NCBI GenBank assembly: GCA_001970955.1
Contig: MPUH01000529.1
Span: forward strand, 1-47,725
Reading direction: 5' to 3'
Origin: Stentor coeruleus
Taxonomy: Eukaryota; Ciliophora; Heterotrichea; Heterotrichida; Stentoridae
DNA length: 47,725 nucleotides
A program made the translations under genes and the position numbers. This document shows, one piece after another, positions 20,027-30,310 of this stretch (within the stretch, counting starts at the first letter, position 1; each line of letters begins with the position of its first letter). The notes beneath the pieces are model-generated. The model saw nothing but the letters and a program-made list of their open reading frames with translations. It had not been told where the DNA came from and did no database searches.

Positions 20027-21547
20027 TTAAATATTATCTACGATATTTAATACTCTAATTAGGACTACTGCTTTAGTTGTCAAATCCATTTTATAAAGAC
20101 TTCTATTGTCTAATACAAAATATATGTTGTCTTTATATTTTGTTGGAAAGCTTAAAAGCCAACTATTTGGAAGACCTGCTGAAGGATTCACAATATCGTA
20201 CTGGCCTATACTACCTTCTCTGCTTTCATGAACTCTGCTTCCTTCAAATAAATATATCTTTTTATTAGCCTTGCATAAAATTTTTGAAAAATTAACTTGA
20301 AATGAACCGAATTGTTTATAATAATTATTTTTGATACTATAAATATAAGCACATCCAAAGTGATACCCAGTGACAACAATTTTATTCCCGATAGGAACAC
20401 TTAAATTACAATGTGCTGCAGCAGGCAAAGGCTCAATAGAGTGCCAAGTATTAGTTCTCAAATTGAACATTGCACTATCTCTATAATTTTGATTGCAGCA
20501 TCCAGAAAAAAAATAAACTGCATTTTTGTAAAAAGACCCTTGACCAATACAATAACCTAGCTTCCCTGAAAGCTGCTTTGTAGCAATTTGATTTTCAGTA
20601 TCAATAATATAAGTATGGCCTATAGTAGAGCTCGTAATCCCACCATAAAAAAGTGTTATTGTTTTTGTTATTTGGCAAAAAGCTCCATTATAACTCATAT
20701 TATCTTGCATATCATAAAGTCTATATTGATCTCTATCTGAAGCTACATTTACAGTATTTAATTTTTTTGTATTATTTTCAAAAAAGTGAATATAAGGACT
20801 TTCAATATCCTCTTCATTAACATAAAATTCTTTTTCTATATTTTTAACCCTTTCTTTATAAGAACTCACAACCTCTGAACTTTCTTTAAACGCTTCTTCG
20901 ATTTTTTCTATATTTTCTAAAATCTCTAAATTCTCACTTTTTAAACTGAACTCTTTTTGTTTATCTTCGATTTGGTCTAATCTCTCTTTAAGTTCCTGTG
21001 TTTTTTCATCAATAATAGCTTGTAGTTTTTGTATTTTATCATATAATTCCTGATTTTTTTTTGTTATATCCAAATCATCTATAATTTCTATATGTTTTTC
21101 TTGAAGGTCTTTAATAAGTTTATCAGTATTGTTTAAATACTTAAGTATAAAAATTTCTCCTTCAGTTTGTTGAGATTTATTAGTAATCCTATCGAATTTA
21201 TTAAGTAACTCAATTGCACCATAGATAATATTTTCTTTTTTCCTTATAAATTCTAAGTCTTCTACAGCTATGCTCATTATTTTCCCAATTATTTCTTTAG
21301 TCTTTTTATTTATGTTACTATGCATATGCTTTAGTGTAACGAGAGCATGTTTAAATTGGATTAGCATGATTTTTTTTTTACATGAGGTGATTTCAGTAAA
21401 GTTTCCTATGATATAGCTTTTACATATATCAGAATGACTATCTATATGCTCTGAACAGAAAAAACTTTGAGAATCTGAGCATTTACATATAAAATCAGCA
21501 TCTTGAATGCAATCTGTATATTGACAAGTTGAAGCCTCTATTTCCAT
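20027..21547 (-). CDS. B-box-like zinc finger, coiled-coil, kelch-repeat protein
   Basis: A 506-aa protein. The N-terminal zinc motif at about 8-42 (CQYTDC, then CKCSD, FCSEH and IDSHSDIC) resembles a B-box. A long coiled coil follows at about 125-235 (IQKLQAIIDEKTQELKERLD). Then kelch-type beta blades span about 275-505 (ITLFYGGI, VYFFSGC, KIVVTGYH, KIYLFEGS, NIYFVLD). Blade glycines are weaker than in classic kelch. It is TRIM-like in order but without a RING, so ligase activity is not supported; a scaffold is likelier. It is divergent with the gene at 21585, starts only 37 bp apart. Ends TAA. Confidence 0.8.
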   Translation of the reverse strand: MEIEASTCQYTDCIQDADFICKCSDSQSFFCSEHIDSHSDICKSYIIGNFTEITSCKKKIMLIQFKHALVTLKHMHSNINKKTKEIIGKIMSIAVEDLEFIRKKENIIYGAIELLNKFDRITNKSQQTEGEIFILKYLNNTDKLIKDLQEKHIEIIDDLDITKKNQELYDKIQKLQAIIDEKTQELKERLDQIEDKQKEFSLKSENLEILENIEKIEEAFKESSEVVSSYKERVKNIEKEFYVNEEDIESPYIHFFENNTKKLNTVNVASDRDQYRLYDMQDNMSYNGAFCQITKTITLFYGGITSSTIGHTYIIDTENQIATKQLSGKLGYCIGQGSFYKNAVYFFSGCCNQNYRDSAMFNLRTNTWHSIEPLPAAAHCNLSVPIGNKIVVTGYHFGCAYIYSIKNNYYKQFGSFQVNFSKILCKANKKIYLFEGSRVHESREGSIGQYDIVNPSAGLPNSWLLSFPTKYKDNIYFVLDNRSLYKMDLTTKAVVLIRVLNIVDNI

Positions 21548-21584
21548 TTTATTATAATTTATAAGCTTCTAAAAATAAAATTAA
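21548..21584. promoter_or_regulatory. 37-bp shared divergent upstream region
   Basis: Only 37 bp separate two outward-facing ATGG start codons. It is AT-rich with no visible motif. Both 5' UTRs and core promoter sites must fit here or overlap coding sequence. Confidence 0.6.
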
Positions 21585-22708
21585 ATGGGTTGTGGGAATT
21601 CTAAAGAGGCAGCTATAAAGGAACTAAACCAAATAGTTTCTCAAATGAAACTTGAAATCCATGAACTAGAATCAGAACGTGACCAACTTAAAGGTAACAA
21701 AGAAGAAAACACCTTAGAAGAAAAAAACACTCTAAAAGATATCAAGTTAATGCACAAGGAATTCGAAAAAGAACTAAAATCCTTATCCGGAATAGTTAAA
21801 CTTCTTCATGATAGCTCAAAAACAAACAGTCAAATCCGAGGGACAAACCTTCAAGAACTCCTCGAAATGAAAGAAAAAATCGAAAGAAAAGTCCAAAAAA
21901 CAAAAGAACTCATAAAAGACCGTGAAAAACTCAAAGAACAAGAAGAAAACCTAGAAATCCAATCATCTAATACCGAGAAAAAAATCCAAGAACTCGAAGC
22001 TAATTTTTTCCCAAGTGATCAAGTACGACAACAATATCATGCTGCTCATAAACAATTATCAGAATTAGAAAATCAAAAAGAAGATATGTTTGAAGAAATA
22101 GAAAAGGCTCAAGAGGTTTTAAATGCTCTTAATGATGAAATAAAAGAATCAGGTTATGAAGATCGATCTAAAGCTACGGATCCTAGTAGCTATGAGGTTC
22201 TTTTAAGCCTTACAGATACTGAAGTTAATGATGAACTAAGAAAAGTTGATAAAGAACTTGAAGAATTAGCAGAACAAATAAAAACTTTAAAAGGCAAAGA
22301 AAGTGAATTACAGAATATTGACTCGTTTGCTTCACAAAGAAGTCAAAGTCGGAATTTTGTTCGGAATGAAAGCTTGAAAACTCAAATAAAAAGCAGTCAA
22401 GAACGAGTTGAATTGTTAGAAAGTGAAAAGCAGAGGGTTAAAGATGAGATAACTAAGCTTAAAAGAAATACTTTGAATGAAGAAGGGCTTAGTGAGAAAC
22501 TTAATGCGTTAAATGATATCATTGATAAGAAAAAAACTAAAGATGATGATACGGGAAGGGTTATTAGTGAGAATTTGGTTTCGGATATTGAAGAAACATT
22601 GAAACGAGCTAAGATGCTGACAAGTNGGTTTCGGATATTGAAGAAACATTGAAACGAGCTAAGATGCTGACAAGTAATATGAGTATTAGAGATCAACCTT
22701 TTGATTAG
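21585..22708 (+). CDS. Coiled-coil protein with N-terminal acylation signal (MGCGNSK)
   Basis: After collapsing the 49-bp duplication around N22626 the protein is about 357 aa and ends MSIRDQPFD at TAG 22706-22708. Uncollapsed, the frame shifts and ends early. MGCGNSK has Gly2, Cys3 and Ser6, a strong myristoylation/palmitoylation signal. The rest is heptad-rich coiled coil from about 10 to 345 with few helix breakers. Likely a membrane-anchored filament or linker, perhaps cortical. Codon use shifts from C-ending at the 5' end to T/G-rich at the 3' end. No other domain. Confidence 0.8.
22577..22675. repeat. Scaffold-join artefact: 49-bp duplication around N22626
   Basis: 22577-22625 equals 22627-22675. 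It shifts the frame of the coiled-coil gene, which confirms it is not natural coding sequence. Confidence 0.93.
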
Positions 22709-22969
22709 TATAGAAGGTAGTTAGTTTATTTTAGTTATGATGCTTTTTTAATTCGATATAATATCTGGTTTTAGTTATTTCAGAATAAATTTTAATGAGA
22801 ATTGGTAATTTTACTCACATATGCATACAAGGTAAATTTTTTTCATAGAACCGATTCTTTGTAAAAGTTTTCTCATTTATCTACTTTAATAAATCTTTAT
22901 AATTATTTTCATGCATTTTTCGTTTAAAAACTAAGTGAGCTAAAGTTTAATCCTTATGCGTTAATAAGT

Positions 22970-23452
22970 TTAAAGATCAGTTTTTTTCTTTTGATTGATT
23001 CCTGGGGCTTTTTTTGCTTTGTTAACTCGATCTTTATGTTTTCGATTTTTTTCCATAGAACTTCTTTCTTCATTTCTGCATTTTTCTTCAAAGTCTATGA
23101 TTTCTTGAGATACTTCTAAATCTGTTGTTCGAAAATAGTCTTGAATGTTTATATCAACATAATCACTAAATTCAGTCCAAGGATAATAATCGATTAGTTT
23201 TAAAATACTTATGGCATCTTCATAATCGATTAAGCCAAAACATTTGCTGAAAGAATCGTAGCGAATTTTTTTAAGGAGTTTGTCTTTGTCGATGTTGGTT
23301 TTGCTTAAGATGTTTTCAAGTTTTTTGCGTTGATCTGAGATCATGGAAGAGGAAATCCTCATGCAAGCTCGACCTTTTATGAGGTTTGAGCCTGAGAATT
23401 CGATACTTTGAACTAGGAGAGAGAGGATGAGGATTAAAAATGTGTGTTTCAT
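22970..23452 (-). CDS. Secreted protein of unknown function
   Basis: About 160 aa from the Met at 23452, chosen because MKHTFLILILSLLVQSIEF is then an immediate signal peptide; an upstream in-frame ATG at 23491 would bury it. The mature part has a few cysteines (RACMR, SKCFG, EEKCRN), a central segment ISILKLIDYYPWTEFSDYVD, and a strongly basic C-terminus (NRKHKDRVNKAKKAPG). No known domain recognised. The basic tail could direct granule packaging or bind polyanions; inference only. Ends TAA. Confidence 0.65.
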   Translation of the reverse strand: MKHTFLILILSLLVQSIEFSGSNLIKGRACMRISSSMISDQRKKLENILSKTNIDKDKLLKKIRYDSFSKCFGLIDYEDAISILKLIDYYPWTEFSDYVDINIQDYFRTTDLEVSQEIIDFEEKCRNEERSSMEKNRKHKDRVNKAKKAPGINQKKKTDL

Positions 23453-23965
23453 ATTTATGCTTTTTAGGAATAAAAATGATTTTTTATGCATTTGATCTGA
23501 TTTCAGGGGGGAAATGCTTATGAAAATTTTTGTTTTGTATTGAAACTAGGATTTTACATATAATTTTTACATTTTATCTTGCGGATAGGATGAGTTACAG
23601 GATTTTCTAAAGGTTGTTTATTTATTATATGATGACTTATATAAAACTACTTTATCTGCATACAATTAAATAAATACATAATTTGTTTATAANTTATATG
23701 ATGACTTATATAAAACTACTTTATCTGCATACAATTAAATAAATACATAATTTGTTTATAAAAATCATATTATTCATTAATCGGTTATCTCAATAAGCTT
23801 TAATTCGCCCACAATCAATAAAAACGCCTTATTTAATCCAATAAAATTTCCAATAAAGCCCAACAATCCTCATGCCAATTTTCCCCCAACACTTTCACTT
23901 CGAAAAATATGCCAAAAATCCTCATTTTCTTATATTATTTTAATCAAAAACTCTTTATTATAAAT
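23453..23965. other. Divergent intergenic region with scaffold join
   Basis: G/T-rich near 23490-23620 and A/C-rich at 23760-23965, matching the two diverging genes. It contains the N23693 duplication. No coding sequence seen. Confidence 0.45.
23625..23761. repeat. Scaffold-join artefact: 68-bp duplication around N23693
   Basis: 23625-23692 is repeated at 23694-23761, with a single n between. Confidence 0.92.
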
Positions 23966-26900
23966 ATGGAAAACAAAGCTGAAACTCAAGCTGAAAACGC
24001 CATAAACCAGCCTCCACCCGAACAAGCTGAAACAGAAAGTATAAAAATGCGTAATGGTACCTACATCCTTCATGTCTATGTCGAAGAAGCACGTTCCTTA
24101 ATTCCTCCAGATGGAAACAACACATGCGATCCTGTATTTATTGTCACAGCTTTTGGGACAAGTAAAAGCACTAAAGATTTTGAAGAAGTAGGAAGTACCT
24201 CAACAATAGCCATAAATGAACATATTTATATAGAAGGTGCTGATATGACAGGTGAAGAAATCATGAATGAAAGAATAGCTTTAACTGTTCGTGACCACGG
24301 GATCACAATTTTCAAAGGTTTAATCGGCACTTATGAATTAGACATGACTTATGTATATTCAAATCCAAATCATTCAATAGTCCACAAATGGATAGTTTTA
24401 TCTAATCCTGAAGATACAAGTTTTGAAGTTATGAGAGGGTATTTAAAAGTTGGAATCTCATTATGTCATGAAGAAGATAAACCTGTAGATTTATGTATAA
24501 GAGAAAATCCAAATCTTAAAGATAGAGAATTATTAATGCCACCTCATGTAAAACCAACTGTAGTTCAGATGTATATACATTTAATAAAAGCTGAGAATTT
24601 ACCTGTTATGGACAAAGGGCTGACTATAGATGCTTATTGTATTGTAAGATTTGCATCATCTGAATGTAAATCTTCAACATATACAGCAGATAAAGCAACA
24701 TTATCAGCATATTGGTATGATGAAATTCTATTACCAGTATTAACCCCATCAGTAAGTAGTAATGTGACATTAACATTTTGGGATCATGATAATATTTCTA
24801 AAGATGATATGGTTGGGGCGATACTGTTAAAATTTGATAATATTCGAACTGGGAAGCATTCATCGTATTTTTGGGCTAATATATATGGTGCACCTCCTTT
24901 GTCTGAAGGTGAACAGGCTGAGTATATGAATCGAGTTCCATCTTGTGCTTCTCATTGGCGAGGTAGAGTATTACTTAATGCTTGGGTTGAAGAAGAAGTT
25001 AAAGAAACATATAAAAAATCAAAGAAAATTGATGACTCTAATATAAAAACTAAAATCAGAGATGAGTATGAAACTGGAACTGATTATGAAATACGAGTTC
25101 AAGTATATAGTGCAAGTGCTTTACCTTATAGAAAAGGGAAATATAGTATAAGAGTTCAATGGTCTGGGGTTACTTTACAATCTTCTAGTCAAGAAACTTT
25201 AAATGGTTCAGTTGATTGGTTTGAAACTTGTAAAAGATTAATTGCCACAATACCACAAGGTGCAGAACAAGTTATGCCTGATGTATTTTTGTATTTAATA
25301 TATGATGATCAGAAAATATCATTTGTCAGAATGCCTTATAAAGATTTTACAGATAAGACTAAAGGACCGAAATGGAATCAGCTTATACCAGATAAGTCTG
25401 TAGGGAAATTAAAAGAGGATTGGAATGCAGGGTTTGTTAAAGTTAGGATTTATATTGGGATTTATGATATTGATAATGATGATGTGAGTAGTTATAATTG
25501 GAAAAAACTTGTCAAACCAAATTATGATAAATGGAATCTTTATGTACATTTATTTCAATGTAGAAATCTTCCAGCTGCTGATAAAAATGGACTTGCTGAT
25601 CCTTATATAGTTATATATTGTGCAGGAAATGAATATAATACAAGAGAATCACCATGTGAATGTACTTTAAACCCTAGATGGTATGAAACTTTTTGTATAC
25701 CAATATCAATTACTAGTATAGAAGAATCAGCTCCAATAGTAATTTATATATACGATTATGATGAAATAACATCTGATGATATAATGGGTGTAACTTTTAT
25801 AGAAATGACTGATGCTATTGTTAATCCAGATATAGTCCCTAGACCTAAATGGAGGCAGTTAAGTTTAGGGAGAAAAGGTACTGAAAACGGAGAGATTCTA
25901 ATGAGTTTTTCTTTGTTTAAAGGAAAAGCTTTACCTAATGTTTATAATATCATGCCTGAATTTGAAGATAGAACTCTTGAAATCAATATTTTGGGACTGA
26001 GAGGGTTAAAGCCAGCTGTTGGCTGGCTTCCTGTAAACAAAGCTTTTGTTAGGTTTGATTTGAATTCTTTGTCATTACCTGGAGAAAGTATTGGGATTAA
26101 GTCTATTGAAACACAACCTTTTGAATCAGGAAGTGACCCTAATATAGCTTCAACTGTAACTTTTAAATGTAAAATGCCAAGGGATAAAATTTTTTCTCCA
26201 ATATTGACTGCCACTGTGCATGATTATTTGTTTAGTGGAATGTCTCAACCACTTATAGGAAGTTTTGGGATAGATTTAGCGAAATATACACCTCAGTATA
26301 TAGCCCCATCAGTATTATCTTCAGCTTTAACTCTCTCCAGACTTCGGTCAAAAGGAACAAAAATTTTCAAGTTACATAAAATCAATGAAGAATCCGAAGA
26401 AATCGAAGAAGAAAAATCCAAAGAGATCATAGAATCTATACAAGAAGATGAAGATGAAAAGTCTTATGATATCACAGAAGATAATATTGAAAAAACTATC
26501 TCCAGCATATCCAAAGCTGTAATCGAAGAAGACAAAATCCCTGAAGACTATTCATTAGAAGGTCGTGAAGATCAAGCTTTACTTGGTGTAGAAAAAAAAC
26601 TCACAACAGATAATTTCTCAGGCCCATCAAGCCAAACCCAAAAAATTGAAAATATAGATGCAACACTTGAGACCTTCAGAGAAATGTCCAAAACTGACCC
26701 AAAACAATTTGAAAAGCAAGAAAAAGTTCGTAAAAGACAAGCAAAAGCTAAAGCTGAAGAAGAAAGGATAAAAAAAGAAGAAGCCGAAAGATCAGCAGAA
26801 CTAAATTTTGAAGAGATTTGTGAAGATTCCCAACGTATATTCCTTAAAGCTTTATTCGGTAAAAAAGGTAAAAAAACTATCGAAGTCCGTATACCTAATC

Positions 26901-28387
26901 CTGCAATGTATCTTCCAATAGGTTATAATCGTACCCCAGATGATAGTTTAAAATCATATCGATATTTTATCCATGAGCCTCTTGAAAGTACATTCCTTTT
27001 TCAAAACCTCCCATTTAGTGAACTTGATATTTACCGCGGCCAAAGCCGCGGGATTGAAGATTCACTCTTTACATTTAATAAAAAAAAAGATGTCGCAGGG
27101 GAATTATCAACATTAGAATGTTCAGGTAAATTTAAAGCTATGATTCGTATAACAGATTATCCTCCAGCCAAAGCTGAAGATGAATTTATGCAAATTACAC
27201 GAATGCTTTTAACTAAAACTAAATGCACAATACGAATTTATATAATAGATGCATTAAACTTAGAACAAAAAGATAAATTTAGTGAATCAGATCCTTATGT
27301 TCGGATTAAACTAGCAAGAAAAATGCGTACTGACAGAGATAATCATCAAGAAGATGTGTCGAATCCAAAAATATACAAAGCTTTTGAGATGTCAGCAACA
27401 TTACCTGGTAAATCTATGCTCCGTATACAAATGTGGGATTATAATGCTTTGACTTCAGATTCGAAAATTGGTACAACAAAAATTGACCTTGAAACTCGAT
27501 ATTTCAATAAAAAATGGCAGAATTTAGCTCAGAAACCTATTGAAACACGTCCTTTGTTTATAAGAAGTAGTAGAAGACCTCAAGGATTCGTCAGGTTATG
27601 GATTGAGATTTTCCCAGGAAAACTTACAGATCCATTACAAGATATATCAATAAAACCGCCTGGGGAATTTGAAGCTAGGGTTATTATTTGGAAAGCAGAA
27701 AATGTACCAAATATGGATATTGAAGGACTTAGTGACTTGTTTGTAGCTGTTAAAATTAATAGTTTATTAGAAAAAGAAACTGATACGCATTATAGGGCTG
27801 GAAGTGGTAGAGGATGTTGGAATTGGCGTATGAAATTTCAGCTCACATTACCCCAGCCTGCAAATATTATTACATTACAACTTTGGGATAGAGATATTTT
27901 TTCAGGAAATGATTTTATTTCTGAAATTTCTATACCTTTTGACGATTTAGCTACAGAAGCATGGGAAACAGATTCACAAGTTCAAATGTTTGGGGAAAGT
28001 GACGATCTTAAAGATAGGCTATTAGGAAAAAAACGTGAAATCTTTTGGGTGCAATGCAAAAAACGTAATGATGATGGAGAAGTTGTGGACTGTGGGAAAA
28101 TACTTATTAGTTTCGAGATTTTACCTAAAAAACGTGCTGAGAATTTTATGGTTGGCGAAGGAAGAGATGAACCTAATGTAAACCCATATCTTCCAGCACC
28201 TATTGGCCGTATGAAATTCAGTCTTAATCCTTTAACATTGATTAGCCAACTTGTTGGTCCTGAACTTAAGGCTAAATTCTGTCTGATTCTGTTATGTGCT
28301 TTATTGTGTTTGATTATTGTGTTCACTATACCATTACTACTTTCTGAAAAATTATCGTCACTGTTTTTCAGCTTGGTATCTAAATAA
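23966..28387 (+). CDS. Ferlin-like tail-anchored protein with seven C2 domains
   Basis: 1473 aa from the Met at 23966 (MENKAETQ); an in-frame ATG at 23909 would add 19 hydrophobic residues and lacks ATGG. C2-like domains begin near residues 30, 198, 370, 520, 670, 1083 and 1230. The fourth (NLPAADKNGLADPYIVIYC, later IYDYDE) and sixth (DKFSESDPYVRIKL, MWDYNALTSDS) keep Ca2+-binding Asp clusters; the third and fifth look degenerate. An acidic/charged linker lies about 795-960. A C-terminal TM helix spans about 1434-1458 with a very short tail. This is the ferlin plan: Ca2+-dependent membrane fusion or repair, here perhaps exocytosis or wound healing. Ferlin-specific FerA/FerB domains are not clearly recognised. 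Confidence 0.85.
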   Translation: MENKAETQAENAINQPPPEQAETESIKMRNGTYILHVYVEEARSLIPPDGNNTCDPVFIVTAFGTSKSTKDFEEVGSTSTIAINEHIYIEGADMTGEEIMNERIALTVRDHGITIFKGLIGTYELDMTYVYSNPNHSIVHKWIVLSNPEDTSFEVMRGYLKVGISLCHEEDKPVDLCIRENPNLKDRELLMPPHVKPTVVQMYIHLIKAENLPVMDKGLTIDAYCIVRFASSECKSSTYTADKATLSAYWYDEILLPVLTPSVSSNVTLTFWDHDNISKDDMVGAILLKFDNIRTGKHSSYFWANIYGAPPLSEGEQAEYMNRVPSCASHWRGRVLLNAWVEEEVKETYKKSKKIDDSNIKTKIRDEYETGTDYEIRVQVYSASALPYRKGKYSIRVQWSGVTLQSSSQETLNGSVDWFETCKRLIATIPQGAEQVMPDVFLYLIYDDQKISFVRMPYKDFTDKTKGPKWNQLIPDKSVGKLKEDWNAGFVKVRIYIGIYDIDNDDVSSYNWKKLVKPNYDKWNLYVHLFQCRNLPAADKNGLADPYIVIYCAGNEYNTRESPCECTLNPRWYETFCIPISITSIEESAPIVIYIYDYDEITSDDIMGVTFIEMTDAIVNPDIVPRPKWRQLSLGRKGTENGEILMSFSLFKGKALPNVYNIMPEFEDRTLEINILGLRGLKPAVGWLPVNKAFVRFDLNSLSLPGESIGIKSIETQPFESGSDPNIASTVTFKCKMPRDKIFSPILTATVHDYLFSGMSQPLIGSFGIDLAKYTPQYIAPSVLSSALTLSRLRSKGTKIFKLHKINEESEEIEEEKSKEIIESIQEDEDEKSYDITEDNIEKTISSISKAVIEEDKIPEDYSLEGREDQALLGVEKKLTTDNFSGPSSQTQKIENIDATLETFREMSKTDPKQFEKQEKVRKRQAKAKAEEERIKKEEAERSAELNFEEICEDSQRIFLKALFGKKGKKTIEVRIPNPAMYLPIGYNRTPDDSLKSYRYFIHEPLESTFLFQNLPFSELDIYRGQSRGIEDSLFTFNKKKDVAGELSTLECSGKFKAMIRITDYPPAKAEDEFMQITRMLLTKTKCTIRIYIIDALNLEQKDKFSESDPYVRIKLARKMRTDRDNHQEDVSNPKIYKAFEMSATLPGKSMLRIQMWDYNALTSDSKIGTTKIDLETRYFNKKWQNLAQKPIETRPLFIRSSRRPQGFVRLWIEIFPGKLTDPLQDISIKPPGEFEARVIIWKAENVPNMDIEGLSDLFVAVKINSLLEKETDTHYRAGSGRGCWNWRMKFQLTLPQPANIITLQLWDRDIFSGNDFISEISIPFDDLATEAWETDSQVQMFGESDDLKDRLLGKKREIFWVQCKKRNDDGEVVDCGKILISFEILPKKRAENFMVGEGRDEPNVNPYLPAPIGRMKFSLNPLTLISQLVGPELKAKFCLILLCALLCLIIVFTIPLLLSEKLSSLFFSLVSK

Positions 28388-28540
28388 GATTTTTTAATGA
28401 TGATTAGCTTTGATGATAATTTTATAAATTTATATACATTATCTATATATCCAATAATAAAACTATAATACTATCTTGTACTTATCTTTAAAAAAAATAA
28501 TACAGTACCTCCAATTCTAATCAAAATTAATAAACTTACT

Positions 28541-28760
28541 ATGGAAGAAGTTTCAGTGGGGTAGTTTGAAGAACTAATAAAAGGACAAATAGAAAATGTT
28601 TCATCAGTAAGCCAAGATATTGATGATATTCTTTTAAACATCAAAAGAATTTATCTATGTGTTGAAAACTTCAGGCTTTGAAAAGCGTACTAAAATTGGA
28701 GGGCAACCTTTTTGTTTACTTCATGATTTTAGCAATACATGCTTAATTTATATTTCATGA
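28541..28760 (+). CDS. Possible three-exon small gene with 15- and 16-nt introns, or a pseudogene
   Basis: ATGG start at 28541 with A/C-rich upstream sequence. The direct frame meets TAG at 28562. Removing 28550-28564 (15 nt, GT...AG) and 28659-28674 (16 nt, GT...AG) leaves 63 codons: FEELIKGQIENVSSVSQDID, later KRIYLC joined to FEKRTKIGGQPFCLLHDF, ending TGA at 28758. Neither intron starts GTA, and the first lacks A at position 10, so splicing is uncertain. The alternative is a small gene broken by one nonsense change and one frameshift. Confidence 0.3.
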
Positions 28761-29479
28761 TTAAAATTCTTTTCTTTTAAACAAAAATTTGATTTTGCTT
28801 ATAAAAACTGTTTATAATTCTTAGAAACAAGCTTTTTTAGTGTTGGTTTTTTGATTAAAGATATTTTTCACTCATCACTCTCATATTATAATTAATGTCT
28901 CTCAACTGATTTGGATATGATTTCTATTAGAAGTCCTATATTTTTTTAAAGTGATTATCTTAGGTTTAAATGTAGGCAAGAAGAAATTGTGCCTATATTA
29001 AATAAGCCTATCATATCACTAAATATAAATAAAATATTATAAAAGCTAGCAATTTATAAACTTGAAGTAATTGTTACAATAATTAGAATCTGAAAGCATT
29101 TAACTATATCTTTGACACATATTAACTATAAGCCTTCTAATACCTTAGTAATCTCAAGTACTAATTTTGAAACTGAATCAGTATAAACTCTAAAAATAAG
29201 GTACTTTTTACATAAGAATCCATAATTCTAAGCATTCTAATCTATTTTTATAAAACCCTTTACAAAATTAGCTTTATTATTATCTAATAAGCATTGATAA
29301 TTTTACAAGATTAAAGCCAACAGCTAGAAATAATATTTCTAAGAGATTATTAACTATAAATATATAAACTTATAATTTTTTATATAAAACCACTCTTCGA
29401 ATTTATCACTTAAGTCTAGTTTAAAACAATTTTCTAATCTAAAAATAATCTTAATCCCAGATTTATAAAAAAAAAATTT

Positions 29480-30247
29480 CCTTATCGGATTTAGGAGGAT
29501 TATGCATGCCATAGCAATGAAGATGTGCCATATGAGAACATGAGAAAAATAGAAGAAAAATAGAAGAAAAAATTATGAGCCTACTAAAAAAGACAATAAC
29601 AATTCAAAACTTAAACTAAAAGCCGAATCTTCTTGAGACATTTTCCACCTACGAGACAAACTGAAAAAACTTCCAAAAAGTTATTTTTGCCCTACCTACA
29701 AATTTCCCATCTTTAAAACCTTAGTTCAAATCCCCAACTCCAAAAGCAATAAAAATCGCATTTCCAACCTCATCTTCAAGTCCTATCCTTTCAAAAAAAA
29801 ATTATCTAAATCCAATATCCCCACAAACTACACCTAAAAATTTCAATCAAAAGCCAAATCACATAAACTCTTATTCTTTAAGCCCAAAATAAATCATAGA
29901 AAAATTCTTATCTATAGAAAAAGATTTAAACTACCAAAATAATATTCAAGAAATAAATAGAAAAATTCTTATCTATAGAAAAAGATTTAAACTACCAAAA
30001 TAATATTCAAGAAATAAAGAATTTATATAAACGATTCAATACTTTAAAAAACCAATCTGAAAATGAAGAAATTAATGAGATAGCATATACTATATGTGCA
30101 AGGGGAATTAAGAAACAAATTCTGTATTTTGAAGAAAATTACTCATAGAAAGCATAATTTCATTATGAAGTTGAAGGCCTCACAGTCGATTATGTATAAT
30201 TTGGTCTTTAGACAGCCGTACAAATAGATACAATCCACAACTTATGA
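29480..30247 (+). pseudogene. Decayed coding stretch with several in-frame UAR codons
   Basis: Coding-like segments appear in shifting frames. Near 29500-29560 one reads CHSNEDVPYENMRKIEEK then TAG. From about 30018 another reads NLYKRFNTLKNQSENEEI and IAYTICARGIKKQILYFEEN, then continues through TAG 30146, TAA 30155, TAA 30197 and TAG 30209 to TGA 30245. A 61-bp tandem duplication at 29896 breaks the frame in between. All internal stops after 30018 are UAR, and Gln would fit at each. Most simply a pseudogene decayed by C-to-T changes. The A/C-rich part (29600-29900) is open in several frames by composition and proves nothing. Confidence 0.3.
29896..30017. repeat. Tandem direct duplication, 2 x 61 bp
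   Basis: Copies begin at 29896 and 29957 with atagaaaaattcttatctat. No N between them. 61 is not a multiple of three, so it shifts any frame through it. Confidence 0.88.
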
Positions 30248-30310
30248 AGCGATAATGATTTATTCCTATTATAATAATTATTTGCTAATAACCTAAATAA
30301 ATCTTATACA

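Larger units (their letters stand above)
28388..30310. other. Long intergenic region with decayed or micro-exon coding stretches
   Basis: No long intact gene. Two plus-strand stretches with protein-like sequence are listed separately (28541-28760 and 29480-30247). 28770-29470 shows nothing recognisable. 29560-30060 is A/C-rich on plus, the usual state downstream of the minus ZW10 gene. Confidence 0.45.

Noticed and set aside
13428..22708. Short internal repeats in two proteins as natural protein repeats
   Set aside because: Both copies sit exactly around a single N and are identical at DNA level; one creates a frameshift. They are assembly joins.
29600..29900. Long open frames (up to 100 codons) in all three plus frames
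   Set aside because: The stretch has almost no G, so TAG and TGA are rare and every frame is open; not evidence of coding by itself.
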